Assembly (NCBI GenBank): GCA_963981015.1
Contig: CAXCCG010000031.1
Span: forward strand, 1 to 27,949
Direction: 5' to 3'
Origin: Thiopontia sp013349825
Lineage (GTDB): Bacteria; Pseudomonadota; Gammaproteobacteria; GCF-002020875
DNA length: 27,949 nucleotides
The first letter of the stretch is position 1; each line of letters starts with the position of its first letter. The translations under genes and the position numbers were made by a program. The notes beneath the pieces are model-generated. The model did no database searches. It was not told where the DNA came from and saw nothing but the letters and a program-made list of their open reading frames with translations. Below, piece by piece: positions 15,920 to 23,184 of this stretch.

Positions 15920-16698
15920 GGTTCCGGTTTTCGGCAGAGCAGGTGGATATAGCGCCCCATATCACGGTAGGGTGGTTGATAGCGCAGTGCCAGCTCCTGT
16001 TCGAGTACATCTTCCAGTGGGATCTTGTTGCGTGGGGCTGCATCCAGCAGGTCGTAAAAGGTACGTACTCCACTATGAGAGAGAATTGATAGCCCTAACG
16101 CTTGAAGCCATTCGATTACCTGAGTTGGGTCTAATGGGTTAATCGGGGTGAGACTGCCGGGGTCTCCTTTGAAGTTGTTGCTCTTTACCTTCTTCAGATT
16201 GCCTCGGACTAGGTTGCGCAATCGAATGCCGTGGATGTTGTAGAACATTAACGACAGTGTGCCACCGGGTGATAACATGGATGCCAAGGTGGTCAGTACA
16301 GTGCGTGGATCTTCACACCACTCCAGTACGGCATGGTTGAGGATCAATTCAAAAGGTTGCTCAGTCAATTGAGGCAGTGATTGGATTGAGCCGTGGATAA
16401 ATTGTCCGCTAGTCTCTGCGGTTGTGAAGCGCTCGGTTGCCGCTTCGATCATCTCTGAAGAGAGGTCATTTAGTGTCAGTTGATGTCCCTGTTGTGCCAA
16501 CTGCAGTGCAAACTGTCCCAGTCCACATCCTGCATCGAGAATAGAGACGGCATGTTGGCTCAGTTCAGGCAACTGCTCTGCAAAATCAGCCTTTAATACC
16601 TGTAGACGGATCTTTCCTTTTGGGGAGTGGTAGATCTTGTTTTGAAAATGAGCACCTAAACCGTCAAAGTTACGGTCTGCCGGTTTAGCTGTGGTCAC
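15916..16698 (-). CDS. cmoM: tRNA 5-carboxymethoxyuridine methyltransferase CmoM
   Basis: A 260-residue SAM-dependent enzyme that methylates cmo5U at tRNA wobble position 34 to the methyl ester. It aligns by eye along its whole length with E. coli CmoM (SmtA). Shared features are the start DRNFDGLGAHFQNKIY, the SAM loop ILDAGCGLGQFALQLAQQGH, acidic motif LNDLSSEMI, LILNHAVLEWCEDPRTVL, GGTLSLMFYNIHG, the DPTQVIEWLQALG segment and the tail GRYIHLL. The start is a GTG at 16698, the only candidate ahead of the conserved DRNFD; no clear ribosome binding site is seen. It lies 27 bases after the second coiled-coil gene and overlaps the glycosylase gene. Confidence 0.93.
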   Translation of the reverse strand: MTTAKPADRNFDGLGAHFQNKIYHSPKGKIRLQVLKADFAEQLPELSQHAVSILDAGCGLGQFALQLAQQGHQLTLNDLSSEMIEAATERFTTAETSGQFIHGSIQSLPQLTEQPFELILNHAVLEWCEDPRTVLTTLASMLSPGGTLSLMFYNIHGIRLRNLVRGNLKKVKSNNFKGDPGSLTPINPLDPTQVIEWLQALGLSILSHSGVRTFYDLLDAAPRNKIPLEDVLEQELALRYQPPYRDMGRYIHLLCRKPEP

Positions 16699-16725
16699 GG
16701 TGTGACTGTGGTCAACAACAAGAAT

Positions 16726-17271
16726 TTAATCCGGTAGTGCCTTCATCGGCCTTGAAATCTGGTACATGCGCTGGTTCATCTGTCCGGTAGCCTGGTTGAT
16801 GAGTCCCATCTTCTGGTTCATGGATTGAATCGTCTCCATTGCTGTTGTACCCAACCCGTTGAGGTGGTCAATACTTTGGGTGATCTGTGCGACCTCCTGC
16901 TCCATGCCACCAACATGCTGGTTGATCCGCTTCATGTTGTCGAGTACATGATGCATATGGGATACGTCGTGGTTCATTCGAATGACATCCCGGGTCATAG
17001 AGGTCATCTGTCCAGAGATTACCACGGCACGGGTGTTCATTTTCTCAATACTCTCTACAATCTGGATAAATTGGTTGGTGAGTTGAGACATGTAGACACC
17101 AATCACGATCACAAAGATTAGTAGCAGGGTGCCTATACTCTGTACCAGAATGGCGGTCTTGCGGGTCGAACTTTCTGACTGGATGCGGTGTTGTTCGGTC
17201 TCTTCATGGAAGTCACACATCTGTGCGTAGAGTGAGCGGGAGACTTCAAGGCTGGTTTTAGAATCCATCAT
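16726..17271 (-). CDS. Single-span membrane protein with Met-rich coiled coil (paralogue 2)
   Basis: A 181-residue protein of unknown function. A cytoplasmic N-terminus with basic residues ahead of the membrane span (about 40-60) predicts an N-in, C-out orientation. The rest (62-170) is a long polar helix of coiled-coil type rich in methionine: 17 Met in total, with M92, M99, M106 and M113 exactly seven residues apart. It ends in MYQISRPMKALP. It is a paralogue of the gene immediately upstream, sharing LY....FH ahead of the span and the terminal SRP motif. No HAMP or chemoreceptor signalling hairpin is present. The start overlaps the upstream stop by four bases. Confidence 0.78.
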   Translation of the reverse strand: MMDSKTSLEVSRSLYAQMCDFHEETEQHRIQSESSTRKTAILVQSIGTLLLIFVIVIGVYMSQLTNQFIQIVESIEKMNTRAVVISGQMTSMTRDVIRMNHDVSHMHHVLDNMKRINQHVGGMEQEVAQITQSIDHLNGLGTTAMETIQSMNQKMGLINQATGQMNQRMYQISRPMKALPD

Positions 17272-17870
17272 GGCATTGGCACCATATCGTTAAACATTCG
17301 GAAGGGGCGGGAGACCCGGTTGAGGTTGTGGTCCATTCCCTGAACAATGTGGGTGACGGAGCCGAGATGTTGGTCCATCCCTTTGACGTCGTTGACCAAC
17401 TGCTCGACGACTTGGTCAGTTTGGATTATCTGTGCTGAAATTATAGACATGTGACCATTGATCTTGCCAACGTGCTGCTCCATGGTTGTGATCTCATCAA
17501 CCAGAGGGGGCATGGTGGCTACACTGTCGCCGATGGCATGGACGAAGTGCTCCATTTTGTCGATGTCCATGACAATAATTTCCATCTGTCGATCCATCTT
17601 AACCATCACCTCGGCTACTTGGTTCATCTGTTTGGCAACGATCACCACCAGTAGCAAAATAGAGAAGGCGGTCAGCATCAGCCCCAACATCCCGCTACGG
17701 ATGACCCGGTTGGTCCAGCGTGAGGTGCGTGCCCCCATTTCCGCCCGCTTTTCCAGGGAGTCATGGAAGTAGTTAATGCTGTAGAGCAGTAATTCTCCTT
17801 GGCTCAAATCCTCAATCGAGGAACCGGGTATGTCCTGTTTATGGCGTGGGGTTGAGTGGTCGACTTCCAT
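17268..17870 (-). CDS. Single-span membrane protein with Met-rich coiled coil (paralogue 1)
   Basis: A 200-residue protein of unknown function, built like its downstream neighbour: an N-terminal tail with LLLYSINYFHDSLEKR, a basic flank (ARTSRWTNRVIR), a membrane helix at about 60-79, then a periplasmic coiled coil rich in methionine (18 of 200) and a terminal NRVSRPFRMF. The two proteins share arrangement and motifs, suggesting a duplication and possibly hetero-oligomers. The gene starts 12 bases after moeA with no obvious ribosome binding site, so translation may be coupled. Its place inside a molybdenum-cofactor operon is the only functional hint. Confidence 0.78.
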   Translation of the reverse strand: MEVDHSTPRHKQDIPGSSIEDLSQGELLLYSINYFHDSLEKRAEMGARTSRWTNRVIRSGMLGLMLTAFSILLLVVIVAKQMNQVAEVMVKMDRQMEIIVMDIDKMEHFVHAIGDSVATMPPLVDEITTMEQHVGKINGHMSIISAQIIQTDQVVEQLVNDVKGMDQHLGSVTHIVQGMDHNLNRVSRPFRMFNDMVPMP

Positions 17871-17882
17871 AGAGGGATCGTA

Positions 17883-19121
17883 TCATGAATTGTGTGGAAA
17901 CGGCTCAACCTCGACCCAATCTCCTGCTTTTACACCACTATTTTCGGGGGACAAAACAATGAAGCAGTCGGCGATACTCATGGAGCGCAAAATATGGGAG
18001 CCTTGATGCCCTGCTCCTCGTACCACGGTCTCTCCTTTCTCATTCTGTTGCATAATGCCGCGCTGGAACTCCAGGCGACCGGGGCGTTTTTTCAGCGTAT
18101 TGCTGCAGCGTAGCGGGATACGGAATGGAGTGACGCGCTCTCTACCGGCCAGATGGTTGATGGCGGGGCGTACAAACTGCAGAAAGGTGACCATGGCGGA
18201 GACTGGGTTTCCAGGAAGCCCGAAAAACCAGGCATTATCTACCTTACCAAAGGCGAGTGGTTTACCCGGCTTCATTGCGATACGCCAGAAGTTGACCTCG
18301 CCTACTCTGTCCAGTGTCTCTTTGACAAAGTCAGCCTCACCCACAGAGACACCACCTGAGGTGATTACTACATCGGCTTGTGCTGCAGCATCTTTGAATG
18401 CCTGTTCAATCAGTTCGCGCTGGTCACGGATAATGCCAAGGTCAATCAACTCTACATCGAGCGCACTCAGCATCCCGAAGATGGCGTAGCGGTTGCTGTC
18501 GTAGATCTGACCATCCCCCAGTGTCTCTCCGGCTGAACAGAGTTCATCACCGGTTGAGAAGAAGGCAACTTTGATGCGCTTTTTAAGGGTGACAGCGCCA
18601 TAACCGAGTGAGGCGATCATCCCCAGTTCGGCGGCACCCAAGGTTTTACCCGGTTGCAGTACCGCTTCGCCCTCGCGCATGTCTTCGCCAGCCATGCGTA
18701 CGTTTTCACCAGCTCGATGGTTGTCTTCACTGCTAAAGGTGACCTGATTCTCTTCACGGGTTGCCTTCTCCTGCATAATGACGGTATCGGCACCCTCTGG
18801 AATTTTGGCCCCGGTCATGATGCGGATTGACTGACCCGATTGCAGACTTCCTTCAAACGGGGTGCCGGCAAAGGAGCTACCGATCACCTCCAGTGTGATG
18901 CTACCATTTTCCGGTAGGTCGTCTCCTTGTAATGCGTAACCATCCATTGCCGAATTATTGTAGGCGGGGACGTTGATGGGAGAGATGATCTCCTCACCGA
19001 GCGTGCGCCCCAACGCCTGTTTGACCGCCACTGATTCAGTCTCTGTAGTGGGGGTGATCTGTTGGAAGATCTGCTCCTGTGCCTCATTGAAGGGGAGTAG
19101 TTCAGACTTTGGGGTTTGCAT
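17883..19121 (-). CDS. moeA: Molybdopterin molybdenumtransferase MoeA
   Basis: A 412-residue cytosolic enzyme that inserts molybdate into adenylated molybdopterin to make the active molybdenum cofactor. Motifs in order: VPAYNNSAMDGYAL near the N-terminus, GQSIRIMTGAKIPEGADTV, GYGAVTLKKRIKVAFFSTGDEL, DSNRYAIFGML, the MoeA/MogA substrate loop VVITSGGVSVGEADFVKE, FWRIAMKPGKPLAFG and FFGLPGNPVSAM. Length matches E. coli MoeA (411). The start ATG lies five bases after the mobB stop, with AGGAA inside the end of mobB. It is followed after 12 bases by the coiled-coil genes. Confidence 0.97.
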   Translation of the reverse strand: MQTPKSELLPFNEAQEQIFQQITPTTETESVAVKQALGRTLGEEIISPINVPAYNNSAMDGYALQGDDLPENGSITLEVIGSSFAGTPFEGSLQSGQSIRIMTGAKIPEGADTVIMQEKATREENQVTFSSEDNHRAGENVRMAGEDMREGEAVLQPGKTLGAAELGMIASLGYGAVTLKKRIKVAFFSTGDELCSAGETLGDGQIYDSNRYAIFGMLSALDVELIDLGIIRDQRELIEQAFKDAAAQADVVITSGGVSVGEADFVKETLDRVGEVNFWRIAMKPGKPLAFGKVDNAWFFGLPGNPVSAMVTFLQFVRPAINHLAGRERVTPFRIPLRCSNTLKKRPGRLEFQRGIMQQNEKGETVVRGAGHQGSHILRSMSIADCFIVLSPENSGVKAGDWVEVEPFPHNS

Positions 19122-19126
19122 GAGGG

Positions 19127-19651
19127 TTATTTCCTGGGTAGTTGTTGTTCAATAAATTCGACGATCTCTGTGTTGTTGTTGAGATCCAGCCGGAGAATAG
19201 TGGGGGTGATCATTTCGTCGCGGGCCACTGCAATAGCGATGATTTGTGGGTCATTCGGATAGAGTAGCGGTTTACCGAGCGCAGATCGATGCAACTCAAT
19301 GCGTGGAATGGGTTCATGTTTGAAGCCCTCAACCAAAATCAGATCCAGTTGTGAATGGTCCAGTTTGGGTAGTAGCTGTTGCAGGTCAGGTTCGGATTCC
19401 TGCTTGCGGTTTTCGGTCATCAGAGCGGACCGTTTGGCGGAGGCAACCAGTACCTGGTCTGCCCCGGCATGACGCAGTTCATAGCTATCTTTACCGGGCT
19501 GATCTGGCTCAAAGTTGTGGTGCGTATGTTTGATGGCAGCCAGTCGTATCCCCCGATCTTTTAGTAACGGGATCAGTTTTGTCAGCAGGGAGGTTTTTCC
19601 GGTACCGCTCCACGCAGCAAAACCGAGCAGTGGTGTGGGGCTGGTGATCAT
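19127..19651 (-). CDS. mobB: Molybdopterin-guanine dinucleotide biosynthesis protein MobB
   Basis: A 174-residue GTP-binding helper of MobA in attaching GMP to molybdopterin. It has the P-loop GFAAWSGTGKTSLL near the start, the conserved IKHTHHNFEPDQPGKDSY with His residues typical of MobB, and LILVEGFKHEPIPRIELHR. Length matches E. coli MobB (about 170-175). It overlaps mobA by four bases (ATGA) and precedes moeA by five bases. Confidence 0.96.
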   Translation of the reverse strand: MITSPTPLLGFAAWSGTGKTSLLTKLIPLLKDRGIRLAAIKHTHHNFEPDQPGKDSYELRHAGADQVLVASAKRSALMTENRKQESEPDLQQLLPKLDHSQLDLILVEGFKHEPIPRIELHRSALGKPLLYPNDPQIIAIAVARDEMITPTILRLDLNNNTEIVEFIEQQLPRK

Positions 19652-20238
19652 GGTGTCTCCATCAATCGCTGCTCCATCTGCCGTTGCTCATCAGGGGTAT
19701 TGATGTTGGAGAAGGCAAGGGGGTCATCAAAGGTACAGATGGCCGGGTTCAGGCTGTTGATCCACCGTTGTACACGGCGCTGATCCTGCTTCAGTTGTTG
19801 GATGATGGAATCCAGGATGCTTCTCTGAGCCAGAAAGCAGAGCTGCTGGAGCCGTTCACCGTCGTGTGCTACCGCAATCGTGCTGTCGGACTGGTTCAGG
19901 GTTTCGTGGAGTCGAGAGACTAAATCGGTGGGTAGTAGCGGAGTGTCACAAGGGGTGATCAATACCAGAGGGGTTTCGGTTACCTGTATGGCACTTGCGA
20001 TGCCTGCCAGCGGGCCGAGAAAGAGGTCATCACCATCATTGACGACCGGATAGTTAAATTGCCGGTACTGCTCACGATTGCGGTTTGCGCTGATCAGTAG
20101 TGAAGTGAGTTGCGGCTTCAGGCGCTCAATAACATGCAATACCATCGGTTGCCCCTGTAGTAGAGAGAGCCCTTTGTCAGTTCCTCCCATTCTACGGGCT
20201 TTGCCACCTGCCAGTATGATGCCGTTGATTGCTTCCAT
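19648..20238 (-). CDS. mobA: Molybdenum cofactor guanylyltransferase MobA
   Basis: Transfers GMP from GTP to molybdenum cofactor, giving the bis-MGD form used by DMSO-reductase-type enzymes such as nitrate reductase or formate dehydrogenase. The 196 residues begin MEAINGIILAGGKARRMGG, with the nucleotide-binding signature LAGGKARRMGGTDKGL. Further motifs are NDGDDLFLGPLAGIASAI and the metal-binding ITPCDTPLLP. The frame stays open 52 residues upstream, but the family starts at this ATG; E. coli MobA has 194 residues. First gene of the seven-gene minus-strand run, divergent from the DUF2939 gene. Confidence 0.96.
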   Translation of the reverse strand: MEAINGIILAGGKARRMGGTDKGLSLLQGQPMVLHVIERLKPQLTSLLISANRNREQYRQFNYPVVNDGDDLFLGPLAGIASAIQVTETPLVLITPCDTPLLPTDLVSRLHETLNQSDSTIAVAHDGERLQQLCFLAQRSILDSIIQQLKQDQRRVQRWINSLNPAICTFDDPLAFSNINTPDEQRQMEQRLMETP

Positions 20239-20282
20239 AAAGGCTGAGTATATCCTGCCTGTAGTGAGTGTGATAAGGTGTG

Positions 20283-20300
20283 CTCTGTAATTAAACAGAG
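20283..20300. repeat. Inverted repeat over the DUF2939 ribosome binding site
   Basis: CTCTGT (20283-20288), AATTAA and ACAGAG (20295-20300) form a perfect 6+6+6 inverted repeat in the mobA/DUF2939 divergent gap. The right arm overlaps the Shine-Dalgarno AGAGGA of the + gene, so it could act as an RNA hairpin hiding that site or as a DNA operator. The spacing of six rather than eight argues against a LexA box. Confidence 0.35.
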
Positions 20301-20310
20301 GAAAATAGTT

Positions 20311-20769
20311 ATGCGCTGGATCTTGCGTCTGCTGTTTCTGGCAGTTCTGCTCTATGCCGTACTTCCCTACTATAGTCTCTACCGGCTCAACCACGCATTG
20401 ATGGTGGATGATATGGCTCAGCTCAATCAGTATATTGATCTGGAGCAGATCAAAGAGAGCTATAAGCGTGGGCTACGGATTGAACAGGGGGGCGGGACTA
20501 ATAGCTTTACCGGCATGCTGCGCGGCACAGCCAACAGTATGAGTGCGCTGACGGTGGAGCAGTTGGTCACCGTGGAGTGGGTTCGAAGAGAGTTGACCGG
20601 AGCAAAACAGGGAGAGGTGGGTGGATCTCTCTATGATCGATTGGACCACGCCTTTTTTGAGGCACCGGGTAAATTTCTGGTTCGGTTGGGTACGCTGGAG
20701 GAGAGTCCCAGCCATCTGATCTTCATGCGTGACGGCTGGAACTGGAGGCTGACCTCAATTTACCAGTAG
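20311..20769 (+). CDS. DUF2939 family membrane-anchored protein
   Basis: A 152-residue conserved protein. A single N-terminal hydrophobic helix (about residues 3-20, RWILRLLFLAVLLYAVLPYY) is followed by SLYRLNHALMVDDMAQLNQYIDLEQIKESYKRGL, the pattern that defines DUF2939 proteins (a short stretch counting as a domain of linked helices). The C-terminal part ends in a small beta-rich segment (SPSHLIFMRDGWNWRLTSIYQ). It probably sits in the inner membrane with the bulk in the periplasm. Function unknown. ATG 20311 is preferred over the longer frame because AGAGGA lies eight bases upstream. Confidence 0.83.
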   Translation: MRWILRLLFLAVLLYAVLPYYSLYRLNHALMVDDMAQLNQYIDLEQIKESYKRGLRIEQGGGTNSFTGMLRGTANSMSALTVEQLVTVEWVRRELTGAKQGEVGGSLYDRLDHAFFEAPGKFLVRLGTLEESPSHLIFMRDGWNWRLTSIYQ

Positions 20770-20789
20770 GGATCTTGTGGTTTTTTTCG

Positions 20790-21314
20790 TTATGACCCGT
20801 TATAGGCTGTGGCTCTCTGTATGAAGAGGTTGATCTCCTCAGAGGAGTCGAGCTGCTGAGGGGTGGTGATCGGTAGTTCGGGGTAGCTGTTTTTCAAAAA
20901 TGCGCTAAAGAATCCATCCCCTGTTGATTGTTGGATGCCAGCAGAGTTGTAGATCGGGGTATCGGCAACACCACAGTTGGGGGAGCGGTTTTGCAGAATT
21001 GCAGCCGATAGCTTCTGTGCAGCATGGCAAAAATGGGATGCAAACTGATGGAGTGGCTGAGTAACATCCAGGTCCGGGTCATCACGCCCCATCAGGTGAT
21101 AATTTCCATGACTATCCACAATGAGTTGTATCGGAGGGCGAGGCACGGTAAGGCCCGCCTCGACTTCGGGGCAAACAGGCAGGATGGTGCAGTGGGGGCG
21201 TATCGCGGCGATCAGCTCGGGTGCCTCTTTATCCCTTCCATCATAACGTACTGGTTCGCCCAGCAGGCAACGGCTCACGGCAATGATGGGTAGTCGGGTG
21301 TTACCAGCGTTCAA
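20790..21314 (-). CDS. DUF523 / TudS-like iron-sulfur desulfidase
   Basis: A 174-residue protein of the DUF523 family. Three conserved cysteines, C16 (SRCLLGEPVRYDG), C48 (LPVCPEVEAGL) and C114 (RSPNCG), match the ligands of the [4Fe-4S] cluster in the thiouracil desulfidase TudS, a founding member of this family. A role in removing sulfur from thiolated bases or nucleosides is therefore likely by family, though substrate varies. The start is a TTG at 21314, inside the last codons of hemH (14-base overlap) with a weak GAG upstream; it keeps the usual short lead before SRCLLG. Probably translated by coupling to hemH. Confidence 0.87.
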   Translation of the reverse strand: MNAGNTRLPIIAVSRCLLGEPVRYDGRDKEAPELIAAIRPHCTILPVCPEVEAGLTVPRPPIQLIVDSHGNYHLMGRDDPDLDVTQPLHQFASHFCHAAQKLSAAILQNRSPNCGVADTPIYNSAGIQQSTGDGFFSAFLKNSYPELPITTPQQLDSSEEINLFIQRATAYNGS

Positions 21315-22278
21315 GGAGTATCTCGGTTAGTGCCTGAATATGGTCATCCCGGCTGTTGAGCGCTGGAATGTAGTGATATTCACTGCCACCTGCCTCCAGA
21401 AACAGTTCATGATTCTGAATCGCAATCTCTTCCAGTGTCTCGACACAGTCTGCGGAGAATCCGGGGCATACGATGTCAATGTTGTGAATACCGTCCGCCG
21501 GGAGTTGTTGCAAGGTCTCATCGGTGTAGGGTTGGAGCCACTCTTCACGTCCGAAACGGGATTGATAGACCAGTTGTATCTCACCATTATGCAGCTCAAG
21601 TTGCTCAGCAACCGCAGCTGTAGTGGCTTCACACTGGGTGCGATAAGGGTCGCCCAGTGTGTGGTAGCGTAGTGGTAGCCCATGAAAGGAGAGTAGCAGG
21701 CGTTGTGCGGGTGGACGTTTGTTCCAGGTTTCACGCACCGTGTTGGCCAGTGCATTGATGTAGGCGGGATGGTCATGGTACTGATTGATAAAGACCATTT
21801 CTGGAATAGAGCGCCACGACTGCAGTGCCTGAGAGACGGCATCAAAGGTGGAGCCGGTGGTGGCTGCGGAGTATTGAGGAAAAAGGGGGAGTACGATGAT
21901 GCGCTCAACCCCTTGGTCTCTGAGCTGTTCCATTGCGGAGGCAATAGACGGGTTGCCGTAGCGCATCCCTAAGGCGACAGGAATATCCTTTCCGAGCTGA
22001 GCAGAGAGCTGTTTCTCAATGGCATCGCGCTGCTGTTTGGAGATTACCAGCAGGGGGCCTCCCTCATCGGTCCACACCTTCTGGTAGGCCTTGGAGACTT
22101 TGCCGGGGCGGGTGCGCAATATAATTCCATGCAGAATCAGCCACCAGGGGATGCGGGCGAGGTCAACGACCCGTTCATCCCAGAGGAACTCAGCTAGATA
22201 ACGTCGCAGTGCGCTGGGAGTGGGGGCATCAGGGGTGCCGAGATTGGTGATCAGTATGCCGCTGTGGAGTTGTTTCAT
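21301..22278 (-). CDS. hemH: Ferrochelatase HemH
   Basis: Inserts ferrous iron into protoporphyrin IX, the last step of heme synthesis. The 325 residues match bacterial ferrochelatases (about 320). Motifs include GILITNLGTPDAPTPSALRRYL at the start, LPLFPQYSAATTGSTFD, the catalytic histidine H199 in LLSFHGLPLRY, LVYQSRFGREEWLQPYTDE, and E280 in CPGFSADCVETLEEI. I chose ATG 22278 because it overlaps the prmA stop (ATGA); a longer in-frame start at 22308 lies deeper inside prmA. It follows prmA in the aroQ-accBC-prmA run, a less common addition to that operon. Confidence 0.96.
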   Translation of the reverse strand: MKQLHSGILITNLGTPDAPTPSALRRYLAEFLWDERVVDLARIPWWLILHGIILRTRPGKVSKAYQKVWTDEGGPLLVISKQQRDAIEKQLSAQLGKDIPVALGMRYGNPSIASAMEQLRDQGVERIIVLPLFPQYSAATTGSTFDAVSQALQSWRSIPEMVFINQYHDHPAYINALANTVRETWNKRPPAQRLLLSFHGLPLRYHTLGDPYRTQCEATTAAVAEQLELHNGEIQLVYQSRFGREEWLQPYTDETLQQLPADGIHNIDIVCPGFSADCVETLEEIAIQNHELFLEAGGSEYHYIPALNSRDDHIQALTEILLERW

Positions 22279-23156
22279 CGGTGTTTGGTTCCTGTGAGTC
22301 GAACCCATGCGTCGTCTATCGCTGCGGGCTCCATTTCAAACCAGCGGCTATAAACGCGACTTACAGACTCAGCCTGTTCTTGCAGAATACCAGAGAGGAC
22401 GATTGACCCTCCCGCAACAACATGGCTGGCAAAAGTGGGGGCGAGCTCCTCTAGTGGTCCGGCAAGGATGTTGGCGAGTAGTAGATCTGCCTTTTGTTCT
22501 TTTGGGAAGGTGTCGGGCAGAAAACCCTGAATGTGTGTTACCCGGTTCTTCTCTGCATTGTCGTGAGTCGCGATTAATGCCTGTGGATCATTATCGACCC
22601 CGTCGATCTGACTAGCACCGAGCTTGGCTGCAGCAATGGCAAGAATGCCGGAGCCACAGCCGTAGTCGATCACTTTTTGGCCGGTTGGAGGGTGTGCATC
22701 CAGCCATTCAAGACAGAGTGCTGTGGTGGAGTGGGTGCCGGTACCAAAAGCAAGACCGGGATCTAACAGGATATTGACCCCCTCAGGGTCAACAGGCTCA
22801 CTCCAGGAGGGGATGATCCAGAGGCGTTGCCCAAACTGCATGGGATGAAAGTCATCCATCCAGGCGCGTACCCAGTCCTGCTCTTCGAGAGGGACAAAGC
22901 GGAGTGTTGTAGCGTTATCCTCAGGCAGTTGCTGGAGTAGTTGTTGTCGAATCTCTTGTTGATTCAATTCCGCGTCAAACAGTCCGACTACATTGATCAG
23001 TTCCCATAGCGGGGTTTCACCGGGAGGGGGTTCGAGTAGTGGCTGATCTTCGGCATCCTCAAAGGTGACCGATGCAGCACCCAGCTCCATCAACAGATCC
23101 GAAAAGTTCTCTGCAAACGGTTGTTGGGTAGTGAAGCGTGCCTGAAACCAGGGCAT
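22275..23156 (-). CDS. prmA: Ribosomal protein L11 methyltransferase PrmA
   Basis: A 293-residue SAM-dependent enzyme that trimethylates ribosomal protein L11; E. coli PrmA is also 293 residues. It starts MPWFQARFTTQQPFAENFSDLL, has the linker EQDWVRAWMDDFHPMQFGQRLWI, the PrmA-specific LLDPGLAFGTGTHSTTALCLEWL, the SAM loop VIDYGCGSGILAIAAAKLGA and the NPPY-like LLLANILAGPL. The upstream extension of the frame does not resemble PrmA, so ATG 23156 is used. The leader between AAGGAA and the ATG contains a run of eight C (G in the given strand). It lies 28 bases after accC. Confidence 0.97.
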   Translation of the reverse strand: MPWFQARFTTQQPFAENFSDLLMELGAASVTFEDAEDQPLLEPPPGETPLWELINVVGLFDAELNQQEIRQQLLQQLPEDNATTLRFVPLEEQDWVRAWMDDFHPMQFGQRLWIIPSWSEPVDPEGVNILLDPGLAFGTGTHSTTALCLEWLDAHPPTGQKVIDYGCGSGILAIAAAKLGASQIDGVDNDPQALIATHDNAEKNRVTHIQGFLPDTFPKEQKADLLLANILAGPLEELAPTFASHVVAGGSIVLSGILQEQAESVSRVYSRWFEMEPAAIDDAWVRLTGTKHR

Positions 23157-23184
23157 AAGAGGGGGGGGTTCCTTTGCGGCTCTT

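Noticed and set aside
20283..20300. LexA box before the DUF2939 gene
   Set aside because: CTGT and ACAG are separated by six bases, not eight.
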